Assembly: GCF_049532895.1 (NCBI RefSeq)
Contig: NZ_CP064031.1
Span: 372,001 to 436,000, forward strand
Reading direction: 5' to 3'
DNA length: 64,000 bases
From: Dyella_B acidisoli
GTDB lineage: Bacteria > Pseudomonadota > Gammaproteobacteria > Xanthomonadales > Rhodanobacteraceae
In this document: piece after piece, positions 1-7,409 of the stretch
How positions within the stretch are numbered: position 1 is the first letter of the stretch
Layout of the letters: each line of letters begins with the position of its first letter
Translations under genes and position numbers: made by a program
The notes under the pieces: model-generated
The model's database searches: none
Told to the model about the DNA's origin: nothing
What the model saw: the letters and a program-made list of their open reading frames with translations, nothing else

Positions 1-1
1 C

Positions 2-265
2 GATGCCAACGGCCAGCAGCCACCGGATGTGTCCGTGCGTCAGGAAGGTGAGAACACCATCCAGGAATATCGCCAGAACGGCCGCGTCTACATGGTCGTG
101 GTGACGCCCAAGCATGGGCCGACACAGACATACAACGTGGACGAGAACGGCTACATGTTCGATCCGATCAGCCGTACGCGGGTGAAACCGGTTGAATACA
201 AGATCATGCAGTGGGGCAACAGCAAGCCAGCATCCGCTTCATCGACAGAAGACAACGGGCAGTGA
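2..265 (+). CDS. DUF2782 family protein, 3' part
   Basis: The reading frame is open to the left edge of the window, so the start lies outside; 87 codons are visible before the TGA at 263-265. The fragment reads ...VSVRQEGENTIQEYRQNGR and VDENGYMFDP, which matches the small DUF2782 family of Xanthomonadales, short exported proteins of unknown function often found near polA. A GTG at 29 could serve as an internal start but the upstream codons look equally coding. The structured repeat begins three bases after the stop. The family call is by recognition of the sequence pattern; no function is known. Confidence 0.75.
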   Translation, partial: DANGQQPPDVSVRQEGENTIQEYRQNGRVYMVVVTPKHGPTQTYNVDENGYMFDPISRTRVKPVEYKIMQWGNSKPASASSTEDNGQ

Positions 266-268
266 CAC

Positions 269-555
269 GGGGTGCTCTGATCTATTCCACGTACCCGTCA
301 CCGCACTGTATGCGCGTCTCGCTGCGCTCCGGTGGTGAAGGCAGGCTGGCTGTCTGTCGAGACGCCGAGGCGCAGCGAGACGCGCATACAGTGCGGCCCC
401 AACATCTTGAATTTAAGGTTTGGGGTGACGTTCAGAAGGCCCGCAGGCCGCGTCGCGCGGCTTGCACAGACGGCCAGTCTGCCCTACGTCACGCAACACA
501 CCCTGCGGGCCTTCTGAACGTCATGCCGGGTGCGTGGAATAGATCAGAGCGCCCC
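269..555. repeat. Structured repeat element, copy 1
   Basis: A 287-bp element fills the gap between two plus-strand genes. Its ends are 29-bp inverted repeats (269-297 and 527-555, 27 of 29 matching). Inside are arm A, a perfect 27-bp stem (301-327 with 370-396, loop of 42 nt), a short middle hairpin (CCCCAA at 397-402 with TTGGGG at 420-425), and arm C, a perfect 21-bp stem (427-447 with 502-522, loop of 54 nt). The loop of arm A (about 340-356) can pair with the loop of arm C (about 467-483) over 17 positions if G-U is allowed. Copy 2 at 6171-6459 has the same layout. No transposase is present, so a MITE-like non-autonomous element or a structured RNA gene are both possible. Confidence 0.9.
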
Positions 556-560
556 CACGC

Positions 561-992
561 ATGAACCTGCGCGAAAGCTGGCTGCTGTTCGCCATCGGCT
601 CGGCGTTCTTCGCCGCGCTGACCGCGCTGTTCGGCAAGCTTGGCGTGGCGGGTATCAATTCCAATCTCGCCACGTTCATTCGCACCGTAGTGATCCTTGT
701 CGTGACCGCGGGCATTCTCAGTTTGCGTTCGGAATGGGCGAAGCCCTCCGGGCTGCCGTGGCATAGCTGGGTATTCCTGGTGCTTTCGGGTATCGCCACC
801 GGTCTTTCGTGGCTGTGTTATTACCGCGCACTGCAATTGGGGCCGGTGAGCAAAGTCGCGCCGATCGACAAACTCAGCGTGGCGATGGCGATCGTGTTTG
901 GCTTGCTGGTGCTCGGTGAAAAGCCAAGCTGGCCAGTGCTGATCGGCGGTGTGCTGATCGTCGCTGGCTCGCTGGTGATCGCGCTGTTTTGA
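561..992 (+). CDS. Half-size EamA/DMT-family transporter
   Basis: The 143-residue protein has a single EamA domain with about four to five hydrophobic membrane segments, half the length of common ten-helix drug/metabolite transporters, so it probably works as a dimer (family knowledge). Recognisable EamA features are the G-rich first helix and the stretch ATGLSWLCYYRALQLGPVS followed by PIDKLSV. Substrate cannot be told. The ATG lies only five bases after the structured repeat and the sequence upstream (GCGCCCCCACGC) contains no Shine-Dalgarno motif, so translation is either leaderless-like, weak or coupled to something in the repeat. A later start is unlikely because the first helix would be lost. 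Confidence 0.8.
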   Translation: MNLRESWLLFAIGSAFFAALTALFGKLGVAGINSNLATFIRTVVILVVTAGILSLRSEWAKPSGLPWHSWVFLVLSGIATGLSWLCYYRALQLGPVSKVAPIDKLSVAMAIVFGLLVLGEKPSWPVLIGGVLIVAGSLVIALF

Positions 993-1008
993 ATCTTGCC
1001 TCGCAGAC

Positions 1009-1716
1009 TCAGCGCGCATCCAGTTCGGGGTAATGGCGAAAGATGCCTTCTTCGTTGAAAGGAATGCGTCGTGGCGAGGCTAGGTATGCGGCAATATTCG
1101 GTCGTTCCGCGATGCGCTTGGCTAGTGCGCGCAAGCGCGGAATGCGCTTTTGCGTGCGACGCATGGCGTTGGGAAACGCGTAATCGAGTCCGGCGACGAG
1201 CTGGAATAGCGACAGATCAATGTACGAATGGCGAGAAAGCGCCTGCCGCCCATTGCCGCGTTCAAGCACTTGCTCGAAATAATCCAGGAATTTCGGCAGC
1301 CGTTCGTCACGGAACACTTGCGCACGTTTGCGCGCAGGGGTGCGCTGCTCTTCGTAGTATTGGCTAGCGGCAATGGGGTGATGCGTATCGTGGATTTCCA
1401 CTATGAAATCAGAAATGGTCTGTTGCAGTTGCTGTGCGTAGATTTCGGCGGATAGACCACCCGGCACCAACCCAAGCCGCGGACCGAGATAAGCGAGGAT
1501 GGCGGCTGTTTGCGCAATCACCATGCGGCCAGCCTTGAGGAAGGGCGGTGCGAATGGCCATGCGCCTTCGCGTTTGCCGCGCAGGAACGGCATAAGGACG
1601 TTGTCGCCGCGTTCGCGTGCTACGTCAATGTAGTCGGCGCCTGCATCTTCGAGAGCCAGGCGCACGTATTCGCCGCGACCCTGGATGCCAGTCCAATAAT
1701 AGAGTTCGTAGCGCAT
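1009..1716 (-). CDS. Glutathione S-transferase family protein
   Basis: A 235-residue cytosolic GST-like protein. The N-terminal third has the thioredoxin-fold pattern MRYELYYWTGIQGRGEYVR with an early Tyr and a PPFLKAGRMVIAQTAAILAYL segment, where the residue pair before TAAILAYL corresponds to the usual E-S glutathione gamma-glutamyl contact; the C-terminal part is all helical with SYIDLSLFQLVAGLDYAFP. This resembles alpha/mu/pi/sigma-like bacterial GSTs. A GGAG-type ribosome site sits just upstream of 1716. It stands alone on the minus strand between a transporter and a LysR gene. The substrate is unknown. Confidence 0.85.
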   Translation of the reverse strand: MRYELYYWTGIQGRGEYVRLALEDAGADYIDVARERGDNVLMPFLRGKREGAWPFAPPFLKAGRMVIAQTAAILAYLGPRLGLVPGGLSAEIYAQQLQQTISDFIVEIHDTHHPIAASQYYEEQRTPARKRAQVFRDERLPKFLDYFEQVLERGNGRQALSRHSYIDLSLFQLVAGLDYAFPNAMRRTQKRIPRLRALAKRIAERPNIAAYLASPRRIPFNEEGIFRHYPELDAR

Positions 1717-1826
1717 GGCTTGTCCTCCAACAGGGTCGTTTCAACATCCGCTGCGCAAGTTGAATTTTTCGTGTAGGCCGGAGTGAGCGCAGGCTTTCCA
1801 TATCGCCATCTGCATCGCGTTGGGGC

Positions 1827-2747
1827 CTACCCCGATTTACGTGGCCGAGGTGGCGAAAGCGCGCCCTTGGCTGCCAATTCGCGCAACCGTTCCCATACTA
1901 ATGACGCCAGTGGCGAGAGCGAACGTTGGCGGCGACGGATCAACGTCACGGCGCGTTGTTCCGTGGGCGTCAGCGGACGTACGGCGAGCGTCGAAGGTGG
2001 TGAAGAAAGCATGGGCGTCACCGTCACGCCAAGACCTGCTTCCACCATGCGGAACGCCGTATGCGTATGTCCGGTCTGCTGCACGACGTTCGCTTCCACG
2101 CCGTGTTTCTGCATGGCCTGATCGATGAGTCGCCGGCTGCCGGAGGAGTAATCCAATAGCACCAGCGGTTGGCCCTGCAGCTTCTTCCATGCAACGGTCT
2201 TGTGCTGTGCGAGCGGATGATCCGGCCGGCATGCGAGGCAGAACGGATCGCGCATGATGGTCTCGCTGTCGAAATCACCCACTTCGGTTGGTTCGATGGC
2301 AATGCCGAAATCCACCTCGCCGCCGCGCACGCTGTCGAGCACGAGCGTTTGTGCTTGATCGTGCAGTTGGATGGTGAGTTCGGGATATTCGTGTGCGCAA
2401 TCGGCAATACAGGCGGGCATCAGGCTGGCCGATAGTGTCGGTACCGAAGCGATGCGTATTTTGCCGCGTCGTCGTTCGCCTTCGGAGTGCACGTGATCCA
2501 GCACGCCTTCGAGTTCGTCCAGCACACGCTCGATCGCGCTTTCCAGATAACGGCCCGATTCGGTGGGAATCACTTCGCGGGTGCTGCGATCGAACAGGCG
2601 CACGCCCAGTTCGGTTTCCAGGTCGGCAACGTGCCGGCTCACTGCGGGTTGGCTGAGATGCAGATGCTCTGCCGCGCGCCGGAAATGGCGCTGCTGCGCT
2701 ACGGCCAGGAACACCCGCAATTGCCGGAGGCTGATATTAATGCTCAT
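1827..2747 (-). CDS. LysR-family transcriptional regulator
   Basis: The 306-residue protein begins with a LysR winged helix-turn-helix (residues about 5-64, including AAEHLHLSQPAVSRHVADLE and LGVRLFDRSTREV) followed by a periplasmic-binding-protein-like effector domain. It is divergent from the symporter gene at 2842, with a 94-bp AT-rich gap; LysR proteins commonly control the divergent neighbour, so the symporter is the likeliest target (inference). The Shine-Dalgarno is weak. The effector is unknown. Confidence 0.9.
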   Translation of the reverse strand: MSINISLRQLRVFLAVAQQRHFRRAAEHLHLSQPAVSRHVADLETELGVRLFDRSTREVIPTESGRYLESAIERVLDELEGVLDHVHSEGERRRGKIRIASVPTLSASLMPACIADCAHEYPELTIQLHDQAQTLVLDSVRGGEVDFGIAIEPTEVGDFDSETIMRDPFCLACRPDHPLAQHKTVAWKKLQGQPLVLLDYSSGSRRLIDQAMQKHGVEANVVQQTGHTHTAFRMVEAGLGVTVTPMLSSPPSTLAVRPLTPTEQRAVTLIRRRQRSLSPLASLVWERLRELAAKGALSPPRPRKSG

Positions 2748-2841
2748 AGTGAATCAATGAATACAATAAAGTTATTTGATTTATCAATAGTCAAGCGGTG
2801 AAATAGCCCGCACTCCCCGTTCTTCGCGCGTATCTGAAGCC
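2748..2841. promoter_or_regulatory. Divergent promoter region of LysR gene and symporter
   Basis: This 94-bp gap is clearly AT-rich compared with its flanks and contains ATAAAGTTATTTGATTTAT at about 2765-2783, whose ends (ATAAA, TTTAT) are inverted repeats, a reasonable LysR operator candidate. The assignment is inferred from the divergent layout only. Confidence 0.35.
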
Positions 2842-3852
2842 ATGTCCCTGCGTCGCTTCCTGCCTGATAATTTCACGCTCTGTCTTATCGCTACCGTTAT
2901 CACGGCCAGCGTATTGCCATGCCGTGGCGAGGCGGCAACCGTATTCGAGTGGCTGACCAATCTGGCGATCGCGCTGCTGTTCTTCATGCACGGCGCCAAG
3001 CTCTCGCGCGAAGCCGTGGTAGCGGGCATCACGCACTGGCGCCTGCATGTGGTGGTTCTGGCCAGCACGTTCGCGCTGTTTCCGGTGTTGGGCGTGTTGT
3101 TGAAGCCATTGCTGCTGCCGCTGGTTACGCCGGCGCTGTATGTGGGCATCCTGTTTCTATGCACCTTGCCATCGACGGTGCAGTCATCGATTGCGTTCAC
3201 GTCGATTGCGCGCGGAAATGTGCCCGCAGCGGTGTGCGCAGCGTCAGCGTCCAGCTTGCTCGGTATCGTCGTGACACCGTTGCTGACGGGACTGGTGCTG
3301 GAAGCGCATGGGCAGGGCGGAATGTCCTGGCATGCAGTGGGCGATATCGTGCTGCAGCTGTTCGTGCCGTTTGTAGCCGGGCAGATCACACAGCGCTGGA
3401 TTGGTGATTGGATACAGCGCCACCGTCCGCTGATCGGGCTGACCGACCAAGGTTCGATTCTGTTGGTGGTGTATACCGCCTTCAGTGCGGCGGTGTTGCA
3501 GGGTCTGTGGAAGCAGTTGCCGCTGCCGGTGCTGGGCGGTTTGCTGATCGTCAACGCCGTGCTGCTTGCAGCTGCCTTGCTGATCACACGCTACGGTTCG
3601 CGCGCGCTGGGATTCAAGCGCGCGGACGAGATCACCGTTGTGTTCTGCGGTTCAAAGAAGAGCCTGGCAAGTGGCGTGCCGATGGCGAATGTGCTGTTTC
3701 CTGCACATGCGCTAGGCATGATTGTGTTGCCGATCATGCTTTTTCATCAGATGCAATTGATGACGTGCGCGGTGTTGGCGCGGCGATATGCGCAGCGCAT
3801 GGATGTCGATAAGCGCAGTGCTACCCGAACGGAAGAGCTTGCCGCCGATTAA
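2842..3852 (+). CDS. Bile acid:sodium symporter family protein (YfeH-like)
   Basis: A 336-residue integral membrane protein with about ten hydrophobic segments. The start MSLRRFLPDNFTLCLIATV and the motif FLCTLPSTVQSSIAFTSIARGN match the YfeH-type branch of the bile acid:sodium symporter (BASS/SBF) family, and CGSKKSLASGVPMANVLF near residue 270 is the typical second conserved core. Such proteins move organic anions with sodium; the substrate here is unknown. It is divergent from the LysR gene and convergent with purH. Confidence 0.88.
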   Translation: MSLRRFLPDNFTLCLIATVITASVLPCRGEAATVFEWLTNLAIALLFFMHGAKLSREAVVAGITHWRLHVVVLASTFALFPVLGVLLKPLLLPLVTPALYVGILFLCTLPSTVQSSIAFTSIARGNVPAAVCAASASSLLGIVVTPLLTGLVLEAHGQGGMSWHAVGDIVLQLFVPFVAGQITQRWIGDWIQRHRPLIGLTDQGSILLVVYTAFSAAVLQGLWKQLPLPVLGGLLIVNAVLLAAALLITRYGSRALGFKRADEITVVFCGSKKSLASGVPMANVLFPAHALGMIVLPIMLFHQMQLMTCAVLARRYAQRMDVDKRSATRTEELAAD

Positions 3853-3853
3853 C

Positions 3854-3930
3854 GTAGGTTGGGTTAGCGCAGCGTAACCCAACAGTTCTGCTCCGAATAT
3901 GTTGGGTTACGCTGCGCTAACCCAACCTAC
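3854..3930. repeat. Long inverted repeat between symporter and purH (GTAGGTTGGG family)
   Basis: Two perfect 31-bp arms (3854-3884 and 3900-3930) face each other across a 15-nt loop. Each arm starts with GTAGGTTGGG and is itself partly palindromic (GGGTTAGCGCAGCGTAACCC). It sits between two convergent genes and could terminate both. Related arms with a different core occur at 17124-17196, 29988-30061 and 42308-42335. Confidence 0.85.
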
Positions 3931-3942
3931 GATCGGCCTAGA

Positions 3943-5547
3943 TCAATGGCGGAAGTGGCGCATGCCGGTGAAGACCATGGCCATATCGTGTTCGTCCGCT
4001 GCGGCAATCACTTCTGCATCACGCATTGAGCCGCCGGGCTGGATGACGGCACGAATGCCTGCAGCTGCTGCTGCGTCGATACCATCGCGGAACGGGAAGA
4101 ATGCATCGGATGCCATCACCGAGCCGCGCACTTCCAGCTTTTCGTCTGCCGCTTTGATGCCAGCGATGCGCGCGCTATACACACGGCTCATCTGGCCAGC
4201 GCCGATGCCGATGGTCTGGCGGTTGCGCGCGTAGACGATGGCGTTGCTCTTGACGTACTTGGCCACTTTCCAGGCAAAGATCAGATCGTCGATTTCTTCC
4301 TGCGTAGGCGCGCGGCGCGTGACGATCTTCAGCTCCGCGGCGGTGATCATGCCGCGATCTGCGGTCTGCATCAGCAGGCCTGAGCCAACACGGCGCAGAT
4401 CGTACGCTGCTGCGCTGCTGCTAGCTTCGGCAGGTACGGGAATTTCGAGTACGCGCACATTGCCCTTCTTGGCGAAGGCCTTCAGCGCGTCGGTGGAATA
4501 AGCCGGCGCCAGCACGACTTCGATGAATTGGCGCTCTACCATCGTCTGCGCGGTAGCGGCGTCCACTTCGCGGTTGAAGGCGATGATGCCGCCAAATGCG
4601 GAAGTGGGATCGGTTTGGAAAGCCAGATCGTAGGCGCCGCCGATGCCATCAAGGCTCACCGCCACGCCGCACGGATTGGCATGCTTCACGATCACGCAAG
4701 CTGGCTTGGTGAAGCTGCGTACGCATTCCCACGCGGCATCGGCGTCGGCGATGTTGTTGAAGGAAAGTTCCTTGCCTTGCAACTGCCGGAACGTTGCCAG
4801 TGTGCCTGGTGCGGGATTGAGTTCGCGATAGAACGCAGCCTGCTGATGCGGATTCTCGCCGTAACGCAGATCCATCTGCTTCACGAAGCGGCTGTTGAGC
4901 TGGCCGGGAAAGGCATCGTGCCCGGCGATGGCATCGTGTGCATCGTTGAGCTGCACACCTGACAAGTAATCGCTGATTGCGCCGTCGTAGTTGGAAACCC
5001 GATTAAACGCAGCAACCGAGAGCTTGAAACGTGTGGCGCGGCTCAGGCCGCCATGCTGTTCGATTTCCGCCAGTGCTTCTTCGTACTGATCGGGCGAGGT
5101 GAGTACACCGACGTCGTTCCAGTTTTTTGCAGCGGAACGCAGCATGGCCGGACCGCCGATATCGATGTTCTCGATGGCTTGCTCCAGCGTGCAGTCCGGC
5201 TTGGCGACGGTTGCCTCGAACGGATATAGGTTCAGCACCAGCAGATCAATGGGCGCAATGCCCAGCTCGGCCATCACTGCATCGTCCGTGCCGCGCCGGC
5301 CAAGCAGGCCGCCATGTACCTTGGGATGCAGGGTTTTCACCCGGCCGTCCATGATCTCGGGAAAGCTGGTCAGCTCGCTGACATCCTTCACCGGTATGCC
5401 AGCATCACGCAATGCCTTGGCGCTGCCGCCGGTGGAGAGCAGTTCCACCTTTGCCGCCGCCAGGCGGCGGCCCAGTTCGATCAGTCCGGTCTTGTCGGAG
5501 ACACTGATCAGGGCACGGCGGATGGGAGTGACGGCAGGTGCGGACAT
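3943..5547 (-). CDS. purH: Bifunctional AICAR transformylase/IMP cyclohydrolase
   Basis: PurH carries out the last two steps of de novo IMP synthesis. The 534-residue length is normal. The N-terminal MGS-like cyclohydrolase domain (about 1-150) shows RALISVSDKTGLIELGRRL, LLSTGGSAKALRDAG and GRVKTLHPKVHGGLL; the C-terminal transformylase domain has RYGENPHQ and VIVKHANPCGVA with the catalytic Lys-His pair. It lies just after fis on the same strand (113-bp gap), the usual arrangement in Xanthomonadales, where purD often follows; here the next gene is convergent instead. Confidence 0.97.
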   Translation of the reverse strand: MSAPAVTPIRRALISVSDKTGLIELGRRLAAAKVELLSTGGSAKALRDAGIPVKDVSELTSFPEIMDGRVKTLHPKVHGGLLGRRGTDDAVMAELGIAPIDLLVLNLYPFEATVAKPDCTLEQAIENIDIGGPAMLRSAAKNWNDVGVLTSPDQYEEALAEIEQHGGLSRATRFKLSVAAFNRVSNYDGAISDYLSGVQLNDAHDAIAGHDAFPGQLNSRFVKQMDLRYGENPHQQAAFYRELNPAPGTLATFRQLQGKELSFNNIADADAAWECVRSFTKPACVIVKHANPCGVAVSLDGIGGAYDLAFQTDPTSAFGGIIAFNREVDAATAQTMVERQFIEVVLAPAYSTDALKAFAKKGNVRVLEIPVPAEASSSAAAYDLRRVGSGLLMQTADRGMITAAELKIVTRRAPTQEEIDDLIFAWKVAKYVKSNAIVYARNRQTIGIGAGQMSRVYSARIAGIKAADEKLEVRGSVMASDAFFPFRDGIDAAAAAGIRAVIQPGGSMRDAEVIAAADEHDMAMVFTGMRHFRH

Positions 5548-5660
5548 GACAGCTTCCAGGAGCGTGAAAGCTGTGCATTATAGCGCGATGCAGCATGCCT
5601 CGCTGAGGCGATTTGGACGGCTAAACGAAATGATTTTTGCGGCCAGCCTCGGCTGGCGAA

Positions 5661-5948
5661 TCAGAGCAGGCCGTGCGCCGCCAGCTTCTTGCGCAACGTA
5701 GCGCGATTGATGCCCAGTACCGCTGCCGCACGGCTCTGGTTGCCATCATGGAATGCCAATACTTCACGCAGCAGAGGCCCTTCGACTTCGCGAATCACCA
5801 GTGCGTGCAACCCTTCATCGCACGACGTGTCGCCGATGTCCGCGAGATAGCGGCGTACGGTACGGCTCACGCATTCACTCAGTGCACTTTGCGACGAGGA
5901 CTCGCGTACGGCCTCGTTGGCAGGCAGTCTGACGGCGTTCAAGGACAT
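5661..5948 (-). CDS. fis: Fis-type nucleoid/DNA-binding protein
   Basis: The 95-residue protein ends in the Fis/NtrC-type helix-turn-helix NQSRAAAVLGINRATLRKK, and the middle part (EVEGPLLREVLAFHDG) matches the Fis dimer core. Fis bends DNA and tunes rRNA and other growth-linked promoters; in Xanthomonadales it commonly sits between prmA-region genes and purH, as here. About 220 bp of leader with no recognised gene precede it, and before that comes structured repeat copy 2, so any read-through from accBC-prmA passes through the repeat. Confidence 0.93.
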   Translation of the reverse strand: MSLNAVRLPANEAVRESSSQSALSECVSRTVRRYLADIGDTSCDEGLHALVIREVEGPLLREVLAFHDGNQSRAAAVLGINRATLRKKLAAHGLL

Positions 5949-6170
5949 TATCCCTCACGTGCTCCACGCAACGGCTGCATAGGCCATCGCCATGTTTTGG
6001 CAGTTACCGCTTGCGCGGCGGATCGGCAGTTGCGCCACGGCATGCCTTGAACCGGAGCATCCCTTCAGCGCGAGGGATCGAGTGTACTCGTGACCGGCGA
6101 CAAAATTAAGAGCCTTGCACCATGAAAACGTATGAAAACGCATAACGCCATGCCGAACAGGCACTAAGCT
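5949..6170. other. fis leader region
   Basis: A 222-bp non-coding stretch between fis and structured repeat copy 2. It is more AT-rich at its far end (AAAACGTATGAAAACGCATAA at about 6123-6143). It probably holds the fis promoter; no specific site could be fixed with confidence. A short minus-strand open frame here lacks a ribosome site and family features. Confidence 0.4.
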
Positions 6171-6459
6171 AGGGATGCTCTGATCGATTCCACGTACCCG
6201 TCACCGCACTGTATGCGCGCAGCGGTTTGTCGCAGCGGCGAAGGCAGACTGGCTGTCTGTCGAGACGCTGGGGCGAAGCGCTGCGCGCATACAGTGCGGC
6301 CCCAACAGTTTGAATTTCAAAGACGGGGTGACGTCCAGAAGGCCCGCACGCTGTGCCGCGCAGCTTGGCAAGACGGCCAGTCTTCCCTGCGCCGCGCAAC
6401 ACACCCTGCGGGCCTTCTGGACGTCATGCCGGGTACGTGGAATCGATCAGAGCATCCCT
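6171..6459. repeat. Structured repeat element, copy 2
   Basis: A 289-bp element with the layout of copy 1. Perfect 30-bp terminal inverted repeats (6171-6200 and 6430-6459) enclose arm A (6204-6224 with 6279-6299, 21 bp perfect), a short middle segment with TTTGAATTTCAAA, and arm C (6330-6348 with 6407-6425, 19 bp perfect). The loops again contain partly complementary stretches (about 6243-6258 and 6371-6386). Relative to copy 1, several stem positions changed on both sides so that pairing is kept. The element ends one base before the stop codon of the zinc-ribbon gene and separates it from fis. Confidence 0.9.
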
Positions 6460-6460
6460 G

Positions 6461-7249
6461 TTACTCAAATTCCATGTCAAAGGCGACGGCCTGATGGCCT
6501 GGATCCTCTACCTCAAAGACCAAGGCTGTGCTAGCGCCCGGTGCAAGGCCGCGACGCATTGCTTCCACATCGTCGAGGTATTCATAAGGATTGAGACGGC
6601 GCATGGCGATCGTCTTGCCATTGCCGTCGGATAAGCGTATGTCCACTACCGGCCACGGTTGGGTGAACGTTGCATCGTTGCGTACTGTGGCGCTGATCAA
6701 CAATGCGCCGGGAACAGTGGGATGTGTTTGCACGTCGCGTGCCAGCAAACGCAGTTTGCTGACGTCGCGTACCGGCGGCAATCGGCATTGCATGACATTG
6801 CACGCACTCTGCAGCATTGGGCCGACGGTGGAATCTGCAATCAAGGTGTCGCGCAGTGCCCATCCAAGCTGTGCCAGCAGACCAAACAGCAATAACAGGC
6901 ATGCGAGCACCCATGGCCAACGGTGCGGCCGATTGGCGTGTGCATCGCGCGCGAAACGCGGTGTAACGATGAGATCGGCAAAATCATCACGCAGCTGCGT
7001 GGCTTCGCTTTCAGCAGGCTCTGGTTTGGGTTTGGGACGGTAAACCGCAGCTTCCAGGCGCGGTGGTTCCACGCCGGGTTCGTGCGAAGGCAGTTCGTTG
7101 AAAGGCTCCGGCGGCAACTGATCCGCCAGCGTCGCAATGCAATCAAAGCTTGCGCCGCAATGTCCGCACATGACAAAGCCATGCGCTTGCGCAAGCGTGC
7201 GCGCATCCACTGAAAACACAGATAGGCATTCAGGGCACTGCGTATACAT
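6461..7249 (-). CDS. Zinc-ribbon/DUF3426 membrane protein
   Basis: The 262-residue protein has an N-terminal MJ0042-type zinc ribbon (CPEC at about residues 5-8 and CGHC at about 28-31), a variable Pro/Glu-rich linker, one transmembrane helix (WPWVLACLLLLFGLLAQLGW, about 112-131) and a C-terminal DUF3426 domain probably outside the cytoplasm (LLISATVRNDATFTQPWPVV, LNPYEYL). This architecture is typical of the gene next to prmA in Xanthomonadales and Pseudomonadales. Function is unknown; a regulatory or redox role has been suggested by the zinc ribbon only. It follows prmA on the same strand. Confidence 0.85.
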   Translation of the reverse strand: MYTQCPECLSVFSVDARTLAQAHGFVMCGHCGASFDCIATLADQLPPEPFNELPSHEPGVEPPRLEAAVYRPKPKPEPAESEATQLRDDFADLIVTPRFARDAHANRPHRWPWVLACLLLLFGLLAQLGWALRDTLIADSTVGPMLQSACNVMQCRLPPVRDVSKLRLLARDVQTHPTVPGALLISATVRNDATFTQPWPVVDIRLSDGNGKTIAMRRLNPYEYLDDVEAMRRGLAPGASTALVFEVEDPGHQAVAFDMEFE

Positions 7250-7275
7250 GCTTGAGAGTGGCTCTTTGCGTTCGC

Positions 7276-7409
7276 CTCCTCTCCCTTTCGGGGAGAGGAT
7301 TGAGGTGAGGGGTCGGGTCTTGCGTCATTTTTATCGAAGCGTACTTTGAATCACGTCTCATGCAAGATTGTCCCCTCACCCCAGCCCTCTCCCCGGAGGG
7401 CGGAGGGAG
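7276..7409. repeat. CTCTCCCC-type paired palindromes after prmA
   Basis: Two REP-like palindromes in opposite orientation, CCTCTCCCTTTCGGGGAGAG at about 7277-7296 and a partner around 7371-7409 with CTCTCCCCGGAGGGCGGAG, each followed or preceded by GAGGTGAGGGG/CCCCTCACC. The same paired unit recurs at 38200-38337 and 51810-51943. This is a dispersed intergenic repeat, possibly stabilising mRNA ends. Confidence 0.8.

Noticed and set aside
211..564. Open frame through repeat copy 1 with a matching open frame in copy 2 (6213-6494), peptides partly conserved
   Set aside because: The peptide similarity follows from shared DNA, the frames run out into unrelated neighbouring sequence, there is no ribosome site, and compensated changes sit in stems rather than at silent codon positions.
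5955..6164. 69-codon minus-strand frame in the fis leader
   Set aside because: No ribosome site, no family pattern, and it lies in the likely promoter region.
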